In this document: piece after piece, positions 34,458 through 43,042 of the stretch
Numbering within the stretch: position 1 is the stretch's first letter
Layout of the letters: each line of letters opens with the position of its first letter
Origin: CAVYXK01 sp963708245
GTDB taxonomy: Bacteria; Pseudomonadota; Alphaproteobacteria; Acetobacterales; Acetobacteraceae
Direction of reading: 5' to 3'
DNA: 64,000 bases
NCBI GenBank assembly: GCA_963708245.1
Contig: OY970201.1
Span: 7,812,001 to 7,876,000 of the forward strand
Made by a program: the position numbers and the translations under genes
Notes under the pieces: model-generated
What the model was told of the DNA's origin: nothing
The model's input: the letters and a program-made list of their open reading frames with translations, nothing else
Databases searched by the model: none

Positions 34458-36113
34458 CTATCTCTGAGCTGTCTCCCAATTTGGGGCCACGTAGTACGGC
34501 TGATTGGAAGGCGGAAGCCGCGGACGATCGAGAATGTGATCGGCTGCCTTCTCGCCGATCATGATCGTGGGTGCATTCAGATTCCCAGTCGTGATCAACG
34601 GCATGATCGACGAATCGACTATGCGCAGGCCCTGCAGCCCGATCACGCGCGTATCTTCATCCACTACCGACATCGGGTCACCAATGCGGCCCATACGGCA
34701 TGTTCCGCAAGGATGATACGCGCTCTCGACCTTGTCCCTGATGAACTCATCGATCGCAGCGTCTGTGGTGACATGTTTCCCCGGCTGGATTTCCTCGCCG
34801 GCAAATGGCGCAAAGGCGGGTTGCGCGAAAATCTCACGCGTAAGTCTCACGCAGGCGCGCATGTCCAACCAGTCGTCCGCGTGGCTCATATAGTTGAACC
34901 GGATCTTGGGCTTCTGCCGTGGATCGGGCGAGGCCAGCCGCACCCACCCGCGGCTTTTCGATCGCATTGGACCGACATGCGCCTGGAAGCCGTGATCACG
35001 TACGGCACTCCTTCCATCGTAGCTAATGGCAAGCGGCAGGAAATGGTACTGGATGTCGGGCCACGGAATGCCGGGGCGCGAGCGGATGAAAGCACAACTC
35101 TCGAAATGGTTCGTTGCGCCTGGTCCGTCGTGGAACAGCAGCCAGCGCACGCCAATGAGTGCCTTCGCGACGGGTCTCGTCGCCGGGTAGAGGGTGACCG
35201 GCTGAAGGCTTGCGACTTGAAAATAGAACTCTAAATGATCCTGCAGGTTTTCGCCGACGCCGGGTAGGTGGTGAAGAACCGGAACACCGAGGTCCCGCAG
35301 TTCATCCCCGGGGCCGACGCCGGAAAGTTTCAAGATCTGCGGCGAGTTGATAGGGCCGCCAGCCAGGATGATCTCTCGCCGCGCCTGGACGACCACGTCC
35401 TCATCACCCGCGAGATAGCGAACACGGGTCGCGCGTTGTCCCTCAAGCTCCACCTTAGCGACCAGAGCGTGCGTGCGCACCTCCAGATTAGTCCGTCTCA
35501 TTGCTGGTTTCAGATAAGCGACCGCGGTGCTGCACCGGCGGCCGCGATGCACAGTCATATCCATGCGGCCGAAGCCCTCTTGCTGAAATCCGTTGCAATC
35601 GGCAGTCTCCGGATAGCCTGCCTGTTTCCCGGCATCGATCCAGGCCCTATAGAGTGGGTTCTGTCCGCATCCATAACTGGTTTGCAGTGGGCCGCTATCG
35701 CCGCGGTAGGCATCGCCGCCTTCGGCGCGCGTCTCCGCGCGGCGGAAATATGGCAGGACATCAGCCCATCCCCAGCCATCGGCGCCCTCTTGTTTCCAGG
35801 TCTCGAAGTCGAGCGGATTGCCGCGCGCATAGACGAGGCCGTTGATCGACGAGGAGCCTCCCAGGACCTTGCCGCGTGGCGTGTGCAGGCGACGATGATT
35901 CAGATTCGGCTCCGGCTCGGTTTCATAGAACCAGTTGTACCGAGGCTTGTTCATGGGAATAGACAGCGCTGCCGGCATGCGGATGAAGAGTGAGTTGTCG
36001 CTGCCGCCATATTCCAGAAGCAGCACTGTGTAGCGGCCGTCCTCGGTCAGCCGGTTGGCCAGCACACAGCCTGCCGATCCGGCACCGACAATGATATAGT
36101 CGAAACCATCCAT
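34458..36113 (-). CDS. betA: GMC family oxidoreductase (choline-dehydrogenase-like)
   Basis: The 551-residue flavoprotein from ATG 36113 has the FAD motif YIIVGAGSAGCVLANRL, GMC signature 1 (GKVLGGSSSINGLVYARG), signature 2 (AGGPINSPQILKLSGVGP), the active-site HPCGTCRMG and the terminal TTGNLNAPTIMIGEKAAD. Length and sequence pattern match BetA-type choline dehydrogenases, which oxidise choline to betaine aldehyde at the membrane; other alcohol dehydrogenases of this family cannot be excluded. The nearby choline-sulfatase makes choline oxidation plausible. No betB aldehyde dehydrogenase is in the window. It is convergent with the ABC transporter operon. Confidence 0.85.
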   Translation of the reverse strand: MDGFDYIIVGAGSAGCVLANRLTEDGRYTVLLLEYGGSDNSLFIRMPAALSIPMNKPRYNWFYETEPEPNLNHRRLHTPRGKVLGGSSSINGLVYARGNPLDFETWKQEGADGWGWADVLPYFRRAETRAEGGDAYRGDSGPLQTSYGCGQNPLYRAWIDAGKQAGYPETADCNGFQQEGFGRMDMTVHRGRRCSTAVAYLKPAMRRTNLEVRTHALVAKVELEGQRATRVRYLAGDEDVVVQARREIILAGGPINSPQILKLSGVGPGDELRDLGVPVLHHLPGVGENLQDHLEFYFQVASLQPVTLYPATRPVAKALIGVRWLLFHDGPGATNHFESCAFIRSRPGIPWPDIQYHFLPLAISYDGRSAVRDHGFQAHVGPMRSKSRGWVRLASPDPRQKPKIRFNYMSHADDWLDMRACVRLTREIFAQPAFAPFAGEEIQPGKHVTTDAAIDEFIRDKVESAYHPCGTCRMGRIGDPMSVVDEDTRVIGLQGLRIVDSSIMPLITTGNLNAPTIMIGEKAADHILDRPRLPPSNQPYYVAPNWETAQR

Positions 36114-36139
36114 GACCTGGGCGCGTCCTGCAGACCGAA

Positions 36140-37960
36140 TCAGGAAGCCTGGGTCAAACCGGAGATCGCAGCTACCAGCACCGACCCGAGAAGCGCGCCA
36201 AGAATTCCGAGGGCCGCGAAGAAAATAAGCTGCCAGCCGCGCAGGCGTTCGCGGTCGGGGTCGTTGAAGAACTCGGTGAATTCCGGATTCAGCTCGATGA
36301 TCGGCAAGAGCCGGCTCAGGCTTGCCCGGACGCACCAGAAGCCACCCTTGCGGCGCGCACTCGGCGCCAACCACAGGACGAGACCGCCCAGCAGCGCGAG
36401 GCCGACCACCCAATACACCACGCGGAACGCCGCACTCCCGATGCCGTAGCCCACGGTGAATTCCAGCACCGTGAGCAACGCCCAATTGGTCCATTGGTGA
36501 TGCCGCCAGGCTTCGGCACGCGCGCGTTGCCGGTCGGCCAGACGCACAGCGTCCGCGACATCGTTCTCGCCTTCCAGCGCCAGGACGCTCGCAAGCTGCC
36601 GGTAGGGCTGGGGGCTATAGATCGGATCACGGGCGAGCCATTCCTTCCACCACTCGTCGGAACGAGGCTGTAATTCGCCGGCGGTCGCGCGACCGCCGAG
36701 CCCGGCCAGCCTGTCATAGGTGAAGCCGATGAGGTTGATCTCCCGCGGCCACGCCCCAATCGTGTCCTGTAGCGTGCCCACGTGCGCGTTGCGGAGCGAC
36801 AGCATGATGATCTTCGCGCCGGCATCGGCCCAGTGCGGAGGAGTGCGGCCCGGCGCCCCAAGTGCGAGTTCCCCGACGGAAGCGCTGCCAAGATCGAGGC
36901 TGCTCAGCTTCGCGCCCAACAGGTCGAGCGTGCCGTCGAGGGTGGCACCATGGAGCACCCATGGTTCGGCAAACGAGGCATCGCTCGCATCGAGGGTGCC
37001 GCCGACATGCAGGGACGGCGACTCCATCCCATGGTCGAACGCGACCTGGCGAATATCCATGTTGCCGGCAACAATGGTGCGGTCCAGCACCACGGCACGG
37101 AGAAAGTGAGCCGCTGGCACGCGCTTCTGGCCGAGGGCCTCAGGCATCATGCCCAGTATCAGGACGCCGCGGACATTGGCGCGCGCGAGTGAAACAGGGC
37201 CCTCAAAGGTTCCGGCGCTGAGGCGGACGTCGCCCTCGATCTGCGCCCGCTCGAGCAAGAGCGCCTCTGCCAGGTGCGCACCCAACAGGCTGACGGAGCC
37301 GCCGATACGCGTGCCCTCCAGTCGCAGGATGCGGGAGAATTGCGCACCCGAGAGCACCAGATCCCCACCGAGTGAAGCGGCGCCGAGCGTCACCGCTTCG
37401 GCGAACCGGCTATCGTCGAAGGCTATCTGGTTGCCGAGCTTAGCGTTGAGGAGATTGACCGGTCCGGTGACAGTGGCGCTGCGCACCCACAGATTGTCGA
37501 CGATCGAGACCCGCTCGCCGCGCAGGAAACCGATCGTGGATCCATTGAGGTTAAGCAGCGGATCGATCGTGGCACGATCGAGGTTAAGGCCGCCCGGGAG
37601 GACGCTGTCGACGATGGCCACTTCCGAACCGATCTTGGCGTCGGACAGATCGACTGGGCCGCGGATGAATGCACCCTCGATGCGCACTCCCTCGCGCGGA
37701 ATTTGGGAGGAGAAAGGCGTCTCGGTCAGAATGGCTTCGAGGAAACCGTGTCCGATCGTGTGGCAGGGGTCAGGGGGTTCCACATGCTGTGGATCGATCT
37801 TGCCGCACATTGCATTGAAATTTGCCGGCTTGCCGGCGGCGATTGCGCTCCATGCGGCGGCTTCGGCAGGGGTCATGCCAGGGGGAACCGGCTGCGCCAC
37901 CGCCATCCGCGCAACCAGAGTGCAGATCACCAGAAGCATGGCTGCAACTCTGCCCGTCAC
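36140..37960 (-). CDS. Membrane protein with pentapeptide-like beta-helix repeats
   Basis: The about 606-residue protein starts at GTG 37960 (GGAGGAG 2 bp upstream, close) or ATG 37939. A signal peptide (LLVICTLVARMAVAQ) is followed by a long periplasmic-type domain of about 20-residue turns with a repeating G..DL..A.....L.L.G.. pattern (GPVDLSDAKIGSEVAIVDS, GGDLVLSGAQFSRILRLEG), which suggests a right-handed beta-helix related to pentapeptide repeats. Three hydrophobic helices follow near residues 480-605, including AFRVVYWVVGLALLGGLVL and GILGALLGSVLVAAISG. Function unknown; it is 26 bp from the upstream GMC gene, same strand, but the long hairpin repeat at 38000 isolates it from the gene before. 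Confidence 0.75.
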   Translation of the reverse strand: MTGRVAAMLLVICTLVARMAVAQPVPPGMTPAEAAAWSAIAAGKPANFNAMCGKIDPQHVEPPDPCHTIGHGFLEAILTETPFSSQIPREGVRIEGAFIRGPVDLSDAKIGSEVAIVDSVLPGGLNLDRATIDPLLNLNGSTIGFLRGERVSIVDNLWVRSATVTGPVNLLNAKLGNQIAFDDSRFAEAVTLGAASLGGDLVLSGAQFSRILRLEGTRIGGSVSLLGAHLAEALLLERAQIEGDVRLSAGTFEGPVSLARANVRGVLILGMMPEALGQKRVPAAHFLRAVVLDRTIVAGNMDIRQVAFDHGMESPSLHVGGTLDASDASFAEPWVLHGATLDGTLDLLGAKLSSLDLGSASVGELALGAPGRTPPHWADAGAKIIMLSLRNAHVGTLQDTIGAWPREINLIGFTYDRLAGLGGRATAGELQPRSDEWWKEWLARDPIYSPQPYRQLASVLALEGENDVADAVRLADRQRARAEAWRHHQWTNWALLTVLEFTVGYGIGSAAFRVVYWVVGLALLGGLVLWLAPSARRKGGFWCVRASLSRLLPIIELNPEFTEFFNDPDRERLRGWQLIFFAALGILGALLGSVLVAAISGLTQAS

Positions 37961-37999
37961 AACTCCTCCGTCCGACTCTGAGCACTTTTGCCTCTTCCA

Positions 38000-38078
38000 T
38001 GTCATTGCGAGCGCAGCAAAGCAATCCCCCAGAAGGGGCGCACAACTGGGGGATTGCTTCGCTGCGCTCGCGCTGACA
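38000..38078. repeat. 79-bp palindromic repeat element
   Basis: Left arm 38007-38032 (gcgagcgcagcaaagcaatc, then cccag) and right arm 38046-38071 (ctgggggattgcttcgctgc, then gctcgc) are complementary at 25 of 26 positions; weaker pairing extends to 38000 and 38078. The 13-bp spacer is agaaggggcgcac plus a few bases. Palindromes with a GCGAGCGCAGC...GCAATCC core are, from memory, dispersed repeats in several alphaproteobacterial genomes. It lies between two minus-strand operons and could end transcription of the upstream genes. Confidence 0.75.
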
Positions 38079-38088
38079 GCGGCGTCCG

Positions 38089-40797
38089 TCACATGACGAA
38101 GCGGCACTGCTCCTGCGGCGTGCGCATGTCCATGTTGCGTCCGCGATTGAGATGGTCGTCGATCTCGGCAGCGGCGCCGATCATGCGACCGTAGAGGAAG
38201 ACATTGAAGGCGGCGGTCTCGAGGTCCCGCTCGCTGAGCCGGCCTTCCCGGAAATCCTTCCACACCAGCGCGAGCAGCAGGGCGGCAATGATCGCATCCA
38301 CATTGACGCAGAACACGTACGGTGACGCCCCGCTGTCGTACAGCGCCTGGACGAGCTCTCGGTAGAACGCGTGAAAAATGTTATAGTCCCCGCGTTTGGC
38401 CATAAATTCCGCGATGAAACGTTCACGCGGATCGTAGTTGACTGGCTTGCCCTTGAACACTGGATGATGCACGCCCGGTAGCGCGCGCAGCTCGGAGCCC
38501 TCCTCCCGCAAGCGCGTCTTTTCGTCACGATAGGTTTCGGCAAATTGTTTCGCCATAGCTTTGAGATCGATGCCATGAGCGGGGTCCGTCGGGTCAGCGA
38601 GGTCGATGCCACGGAAGCGTTCCAGCAGAAAGGCCATGCCTTCAAAGCCATTCCCGCCGTGGCTGTATCCGCTGTGACTGAGGAATCCGACCATGGCCTT
38701 ATTGATCTGCACGCGGCCTGGAGTTTGCGGCCCGTCGGCAGAAACGGCGCCCTTGGCACCGAGCGAAGTGATGGAACCTGGGCCGTTTGAGATCAGAAGC
38801 CCGATCAGGATTTGCAGAGGCTGCGCCTCAACGTTGCTGGGCTTCTTACCGATCAGCGCAAGGTATAGGAAATCGGCCATGGTCCAGTGACTGAAGCGTT
38901 CCTCGCGGGAGACGCCGCACAGGCTGCCATGCTGATGATGGTGTCTGGGGATCGATGCACCTATCATAACGCCATAGAGGCGCAGGTACCACGGGAGAGT
39001 CTCCGCGGTCAGGCGCGAGATGCGTTTCCGCATCAAGGGGCCCCAGGCGATTGTGGTGGCGATAGCAGCCAAAATAGCGTCGCGCGAGACGCGTTCATTA
39101 AGGTCGGCGAGGAACTTCAGGAACACCGAACGCCCGCCGCGGGCGCGCACGGCAGCAAGCATTGCGTCGGGTCGCGGGTCTTCGGCGTCGGCTTCGGTGG
39201 CCAGAAATACCTGCGCGCGTTCGTCGATGGGGATTTTCGCGGTGTCGAAGTTTTCGTCGTGAGCGTTGATAAGCCCGGAATGGGCGAACAGGTCGATCAA
39301 CGCCTTCGTGCAGGCGAGAGCCCGTTCGACGCGCTTGGGGCCGATGATGGCGGCGGCAGCGGCCATCACGGTATTGGGCGAATTGCCCGCCGCGCGGGCG
39401 GCATCGGCTGCGGCAAGGGCGGCGTCGCCGACGAGATTGATTTCGGCCGCGACTGCAATGTCGAGCATCACGCGGTCGTTCGGGCCGGCAATCTCGTGCA
39501 CCAGCGGCAGGGCGAAATTTGCCTCCAGCGGCTCGAGTGCCAGATCGAGGACGGAATGTCCGTGCACGCTGGTGACCTGGGTGGCCGGGTCCATCACCGA
39601 GGCGCCGGATGCGTCCTTCATGTTCTGGCGGGGGATAACCGCGCCGATCTGGCGAGACAGGGCCGCAATCTGCTCGTTGTACGGTTCCAGCGCTTCCACA
39701 GTTGGGAGTGCGATATGGGCGGGAAGCTTCAGGCCCTGGTCGTTGGCGATCCATGGCTTCAGGGCCAGCGTGCCGCGTGGGGCGAAGTCCGGGGCAATTC
39801 CGTTCTGCTGCATCACCGCGGTGAGGGCGGCGGGAATATGGGCAATGTTGGTAACGACCGCACCTTTGGCGGAGAACACAGGGTGTTCCGGCGTGAAGAT
39901 ACCATCCACGCCGAACAATTCCATGAACCAGCGCTCTTTGTCCTCGGCCTTGTCGCCCGAGCCGGCCATCGCGCCCGCATGGCCGACGGCACGGGTGAGA
40001 CGGGACTTCCAGCGGCCGACGACGCAGGCGACCACCGGCTTGCGGACATCTAGGTCGCGTTCGTAATAGCCGCCGGGTTCGCAATAGAGGACGGCTGCCT
40101 TGGACCGTGAATCGTTGTTGAATCCATAGGCGAAGTCGGGCGCGGCATAGTGGATATACACGTCCTTGCCGGACGAGACGAGTGTGGTGGTACCCCACCC
40201 TTCGGTGCCGAGGTACTGGGCGATAGTCGTGGTGAAGCCGCCCGAATTCGAGCAGATGGCGATCGAGCCCTTGATCAGCGCCTCCTCGGGGTGGTCGCCG
40301 CCGAGCGCGCCGCCGATCCGCACGCGGTTCCAGGAATCGGCGACGCCCAGGCAGTTGGCGCCGAGGATATCGATGCCATAGGCCTGACCGATGGCGCGGA
40401 TCTCGCGCGCATCGTGGACCGCGATCTTCTCCGTGATGATCACGATTTTCTTGAGGTCGGGATTGACGCGGGCGAGCTCGGCCACACCGTCGCGTACGCC
40501 AGAGGGCGGCAGATACACAACGCCGGTATCGAAGTCGTGGCCGTCGTCGATGCCTTCGCGGACGCTGTTATAGACGGGGATGTCGCCGGCCGGCGTGGCA
40601 AGCACCTGACCGCGTCGGCCTGGCGACGTGCCGAATACGACGTTGCCGCCGGAGAAGGCGTGGCTGACGGGCGTGACCTGACGGGATTCGCCGCCCAAGA
40701 TGTTGAGCACGACAACCCGGTCCGCCCGGGTGGCGAGTTCGGCGAGTGAGCGGACGCCGAGATAGTAGGGGAACCCTTCGATACCCTTTTGGAACAT
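38089..40797 (-). CDS. ATP-citrate-lyase-like large subunit (CoA ligase + citrate-synthase-like domains)
   Basis: This 902-residue protein has an N-terminal CoA-binding/ligase part like succinyl-CoA synthetase alpha (GRRGQVLATPAGDIPVYNSV, GANCLGVADSW, AICSNSGGFTTTIAQYLGTEG, GHAGAMAGSGDKAEDK with the phospho-His H276-equivalent loop) followed by two citrate-synthase-like segments; the second contains LISNGPGSITSLGAKGAVSA, HSGYSHGGNGFEGM and ALPGVHHPVFKGKP, giving a His where citrate synthases have the GxGH motif. It would activate a carboxylate with ATP and CoA together with the small subunit and cleave the CoA ester. It is longer than ordinary AclA (about 600) because of the extra domain. Last gene of a five-gene operon. 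Confidence 0.75.
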   Translation of the reverse strand: MFQKGIEGFPYYLGVRSLAELATRADRVVVLNILGGESRQVTPVSHAFSGGNVVFGTSPGRRGQVLATPAGDIPVYNSVREGIDDGHDFDTGVVYLPPSGVRDGVAELARVNPDLKKIVIITEKIAVHDAREIRAIGQAYGIDILGANCLGVADSWNRVRIGGALGGDHPEEALIKGSIAICSNSGGFTTTIAQYLGTEGWGTTTLVSSGKDVYIHYAAPDFAYGFNNDSRSKAAVLYCEPGGYYERDLDVRKPVVACVVGRWKSRLTRAVGHAGAMAGSGDKAEDKERWFMELFGVDGIFTPEHPVFSAKGAVVTNIAHIPAALTAVMQQNGIAPDFAPRGTLALKPWIANDQGLKLPAHIALPTVEALEPYNEQIAALSRQIGAVIPRQNMKDASGASVMDPATQVTSVHGHSVLDLALEPLEANFALPLVHEIAGPNDRVMLDIAVAAEINLVGDAALAAADAARAAGNSPNTVMAAAAAIIGPKRVERALACTKALIDLFAHSGLINAHDENFDTAKIPIDERAQVFLATEADAEDPRPDAMLAAVRARGGRSVFLKFLADLNERVSRDAILAAIATTIAWGPLMRKRISRLTAETLPWYLRLYGVMIGASIPRHHHQHGSLCGVSREERFSHWTMADFLYLALIGKKPSNVEAQPLQILIGLLISNGPGSITSLGAKGAVSADGPQTPGRVQINKAMVGFLSHSGYSHGGNGFEGMAFLLERFRGIDLADPTDPAHGIDLKAMAKQFAETYRDEKTRLREEGSELRALPGVHHPVFKGKPVNYDPRERFIAEFMAKRGDYNIFHAFYRELVQALYDSGASPYVFCVNVDAIIAALLLALVWKDFREGRLSERDLETAAFNVFLYGRMIGAAAEIDDHLNRGRNMDMRTPQEQCRFVM

Positions 40798-40827
40798 CCG
40801 AATCCTCCCCCGGGTTCTGAGGTTGTC

Positions 40828-42108
40828 TCAGGCGGCTTGTTTGATGCCGAGGCTGGCGGCGATCGTGGCGCGGCCGCCGCCGCGCATCCACTCGTCAACC
40901 TGCTTGGCGTAGTTGACGACCTCGGAGATCGCGCTGTCGAAGCCGAAGAAGCGATACGGCAGACCGAGATTGTCGCAGGCTTCGGCGAGCGCACCCATGC
41001 CGCGGACCAGATTGGGTCCGCCGCGGCCGACGACGACAAACAGCGGTGTCGGCCCGTGGCGGCCGAAATACTCCCGCAACGCGTCGCCCATGGCGCGGAA
41101 GGTTTCGAATATGTCGGTGTTGTTGGATTTGCCGCCAATGATGAACAGCACGTTGGTCCGCGCGAGCCAGTGCTTGAAGCAGATGCGCGCCACCTCCTTC
41201 ATTTTCTCGTAGGGCGGGTTGCCGCCGAAATCCGACGAGATGATGGCCGCTTCGCCGAGCACTTCGGTGACCAGCGAATTGGCGCCGCCACCGAATGTAG
41301 GGGCGAGGATGGTGCCGTTCTCGTTGATGACGAAGACGTCGGATTGGCCCTGATGCGTGCGGAGCTGGTTCACCTCCAGCTCGAACTCGGAGGTGTCGGC
41401 GGTGAACAGGCTGTCCGGCAGATCGAGACGTTGCCAGCGCGGATCGTCGCGATCGAAACCGCCCTTGAAATCGCAAGCGACGGGCGTGAGCCGGCCGTCA
41501 CGACCCGGCGACATGCGGATCGGATTCAGCTCCAACGTGGTCATCCCGTAATGATGCACGAGTTCCCACAGCTTCGGCAGGTGCTGCACCAGCGGCGATA
41601 TGATCTCCTTCGGGGCGCCGATATCGAAGAGCGCGTTGGCGACCACGAAGGCCTTGAGGCCGGTGAGTGCTTCGAATGGCACGTTGGCAATCTGTTGCTT
41701 GTCGAGCTCCTCGATATCGACGCCGCCCATGTGAGTGAGCGTCATGGTCGGCGCGCGGAACGAGGTGGAATCCGAGATCGAAAAATACACCTCGTGCTTC
41801 GCCGGTACGCCACCTTCAAAAGTCACACCGTTCGCCTTGGCCGTGGCATTGCCATGGCGGTGCTCCACGAAGAACAGCCGCTCTCGCTCCGCAAGTGCAG
41901 TGCGCAGATCGGTTGCCTTGCCGATCAGCCCGGACTTGCCCTTCTTGCCGACCCCGCCTCTGAAGATAGGCTTGATGAAAATCATCTTGCGGCGGTCGAT
42001 CAGGTCCTGGATCTCGCCTTCGGTGGCGGCCGGACCAAGCACTTCGGTGACGGGAAAATCGACATGCCTTAGAAGAGGGGCACCGTGGAGCATGCCTGTG
42101 AGCTGCAT
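40828..42108 (-). CDS. ATP-citrate-lyase-like small subunit (ATP-grasp + citrate-binding domain)
   Basis: The 426-residue protein has an ATP-grasp N-terminal region with the pattern IFIKPIFRGGVGKKGKSGL and FVEHRHGN, the metal-site LELNPIRMSPGRDGRLTPV, and a C-terminal Rossmann-type part with ILAPTFGGGANSLVTEVLGE and SSDFGGNPPYEKM, which resembles the citrate-binding domain of ATP-citrate lyase. The ATG at 42108 follows the upstream gene by 64 bp, and the large-subunit gene starts 30 bp after its stop. With that subunit it should form an ATP-dependent CoA-ester-forming and cleaving complex; whether citrate is the substrate is not certain. Confidence 0.78.
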   Translation of the reverse strand: MQLTGMLHGAPLLRHVDFPVTEVLGPAATEGEIQDLIDRRKMIFIKPIFRGGVGKKGKSGLIGKATDLRTALAERERLFFVEHRHGNATAKANGVTFEGGVPAKHEVYFSISDSTSFRAPTMTLTHMGGVDIEELDKQQIANVPFEALTGLKAFVVANALFDIGAPKEIISPLVQHLPKLWELVHHYGMTTLELNPIRMSPGRDGRLTPVACDFKGGFDRDDPRWQRLDLPDSLFTADTSEFELEVNQLRTHQGQSDVFVINENGTILAPTFGGGANSLVTEVLGEAAIISSDFGGNPPYEKMKEVARICFKHWLARTNVLFIIGGKSNNTDIFETFRAMGDALREYFGRHGPTPLFVVVGRGGPNLVRGMGALAEACDNLGLPYRFFGFDSAISEVVNYAKQVDEWMRGGGRATIAASLGIKQAA

Positions 42109-42172
42109 GACGGCAGGTCCTTTCAGGGCTCGACGTTATCGACGGCAGCGTTGCTCTTAGTAGTCATGGCGG

Positions 42173-43042
42173 TCAAGCAGAAGCGAACCGCGCCTCGGCT
42201 TGCATGGCGAGAAAACCGTCGACGTCTTGGGCCCAGAGTATGGCGCCGCCTGTCGCGGGATCGGACGTACCTGCTACCGCGAAGGGTGCGGTGTCGAACA
42301 CTGGGCGAATGGCGCGGAAGCCGAAGCTGAGCAGCGGCGCTGGCACGTTCCGGCGGAGCAGATCGACTAGCAGGGTCGCCAACAGCGGCCCATGCACGAT
42401 GAGGCCGGGATAGTTTTCCACTTCGGTGACGTAGCGGCGGTCGTAATGGATGCGATGGCCGTTGAACGTGAGCGCCGAGTAGCGAAACAGAAGCACTGTG
42501 TCCGGGTCGATGTGACGGCGCCATAGGGCGTTTTCGGGCGCGGGGCGGGGCGGCGGCGTCGGATCGCCTGGATGCGGTGCCTGACGATAGACGATGTCGT
42601 GCTCCTCGGTGATCGCGAGGCCGTTCTCGCCGGCGATCTCATGGCGGACCAGGACGAAGATCAGCGAGCCGGTGCGACCTTCTTTGTGCGACACGTCGGC
42701 GATGGTGGAAGTGCGGCGGATCGCCTCGCCGACATGAAGCGGCTGGTGGAAGGTGAAGCGTCCGCCAGCCCACATGCGGCGCGGCAACTCGACCGGTGGA
42801 AGGAAGCCGCCGCGTTTCGCATGACCGTCAGCGCCGAGCTCGGACTGCCGATGCAGCGGCAGGAAATAGAGCCAATGCCAGAGCGGCGGCAGCGGATCGC
42901 CCGAGCGTGGCGGCGGATCATCGCGGTCGAGGGTAGCGGAGAGGGCGGCAACAGGGACCGGGGTGACGGTATCGGCGACCAATTCAGAGCGGCCGATCCA
43001 GGATTTGAGGTGATCGATGTCGAGCGACAGGGACGCGCTCAT
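42173..43042 (-). CDS. MaoC/HTD2-like acyl-CoA dehydratase (mesaconyl-C4-CoA-hydratase-like)
   Basis: The 289-residue protein starts at ATG 43042, overlapping the upstream stop by 4 bp (ATGA). It has the FAS1-type dehydratase N-terminal half with PPLWHWLYFLPLHRQSELG and GGFLPPVELPRRMWAGG, and a C-terminal hotdog fold with YSALTFNGHRIHYDRRY and VHGPLLATLL. This two-hotdog layout is shared by HTD2 and by mesaconyl-C4-CoA hydratases of the 3-hydroxypropionate cycle and related catabolic pathways. It would hydrate or dehydrate a 3-hydroxyacyl-CoA. Co-location with a lyase and an ATP-citrate-lyase-like enzyme points to a branched C5-C6 acid pathway, as inference. Confidence 0.82.
   Translation of the reverse strand: MSASLSLDIDHLKSWIGRSELVADTVTPVPVAALSATLDRDDPPPRSGDPLPPLWHWLYFLPLHRQSELGADGHAKRGGFLPPVELPRRMWAGGRFTFHQPLHVGEAIRRTSTIADVSHKEGRTGSLIFVLVRHEIAGENGLAITEEHDIVYRQAPHPGDPTPPPRPAPENALWRRHIDPDTVLLFRYSALTFNGHRIHYDRRYVTEVENYPGLIVHGPLLATLLVDLLRRNVPAPLLSFGFRAIRPVFDTAPFAVAGTSDPATGGAILWAQDVDGFLAMQAEARFASA

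Noticed and set aside
38887..40053. 388-residue plus-strand frame
   Set aside because: Antisense to the ATP-citrate-lyase-like large subunit; no recognisable domain.
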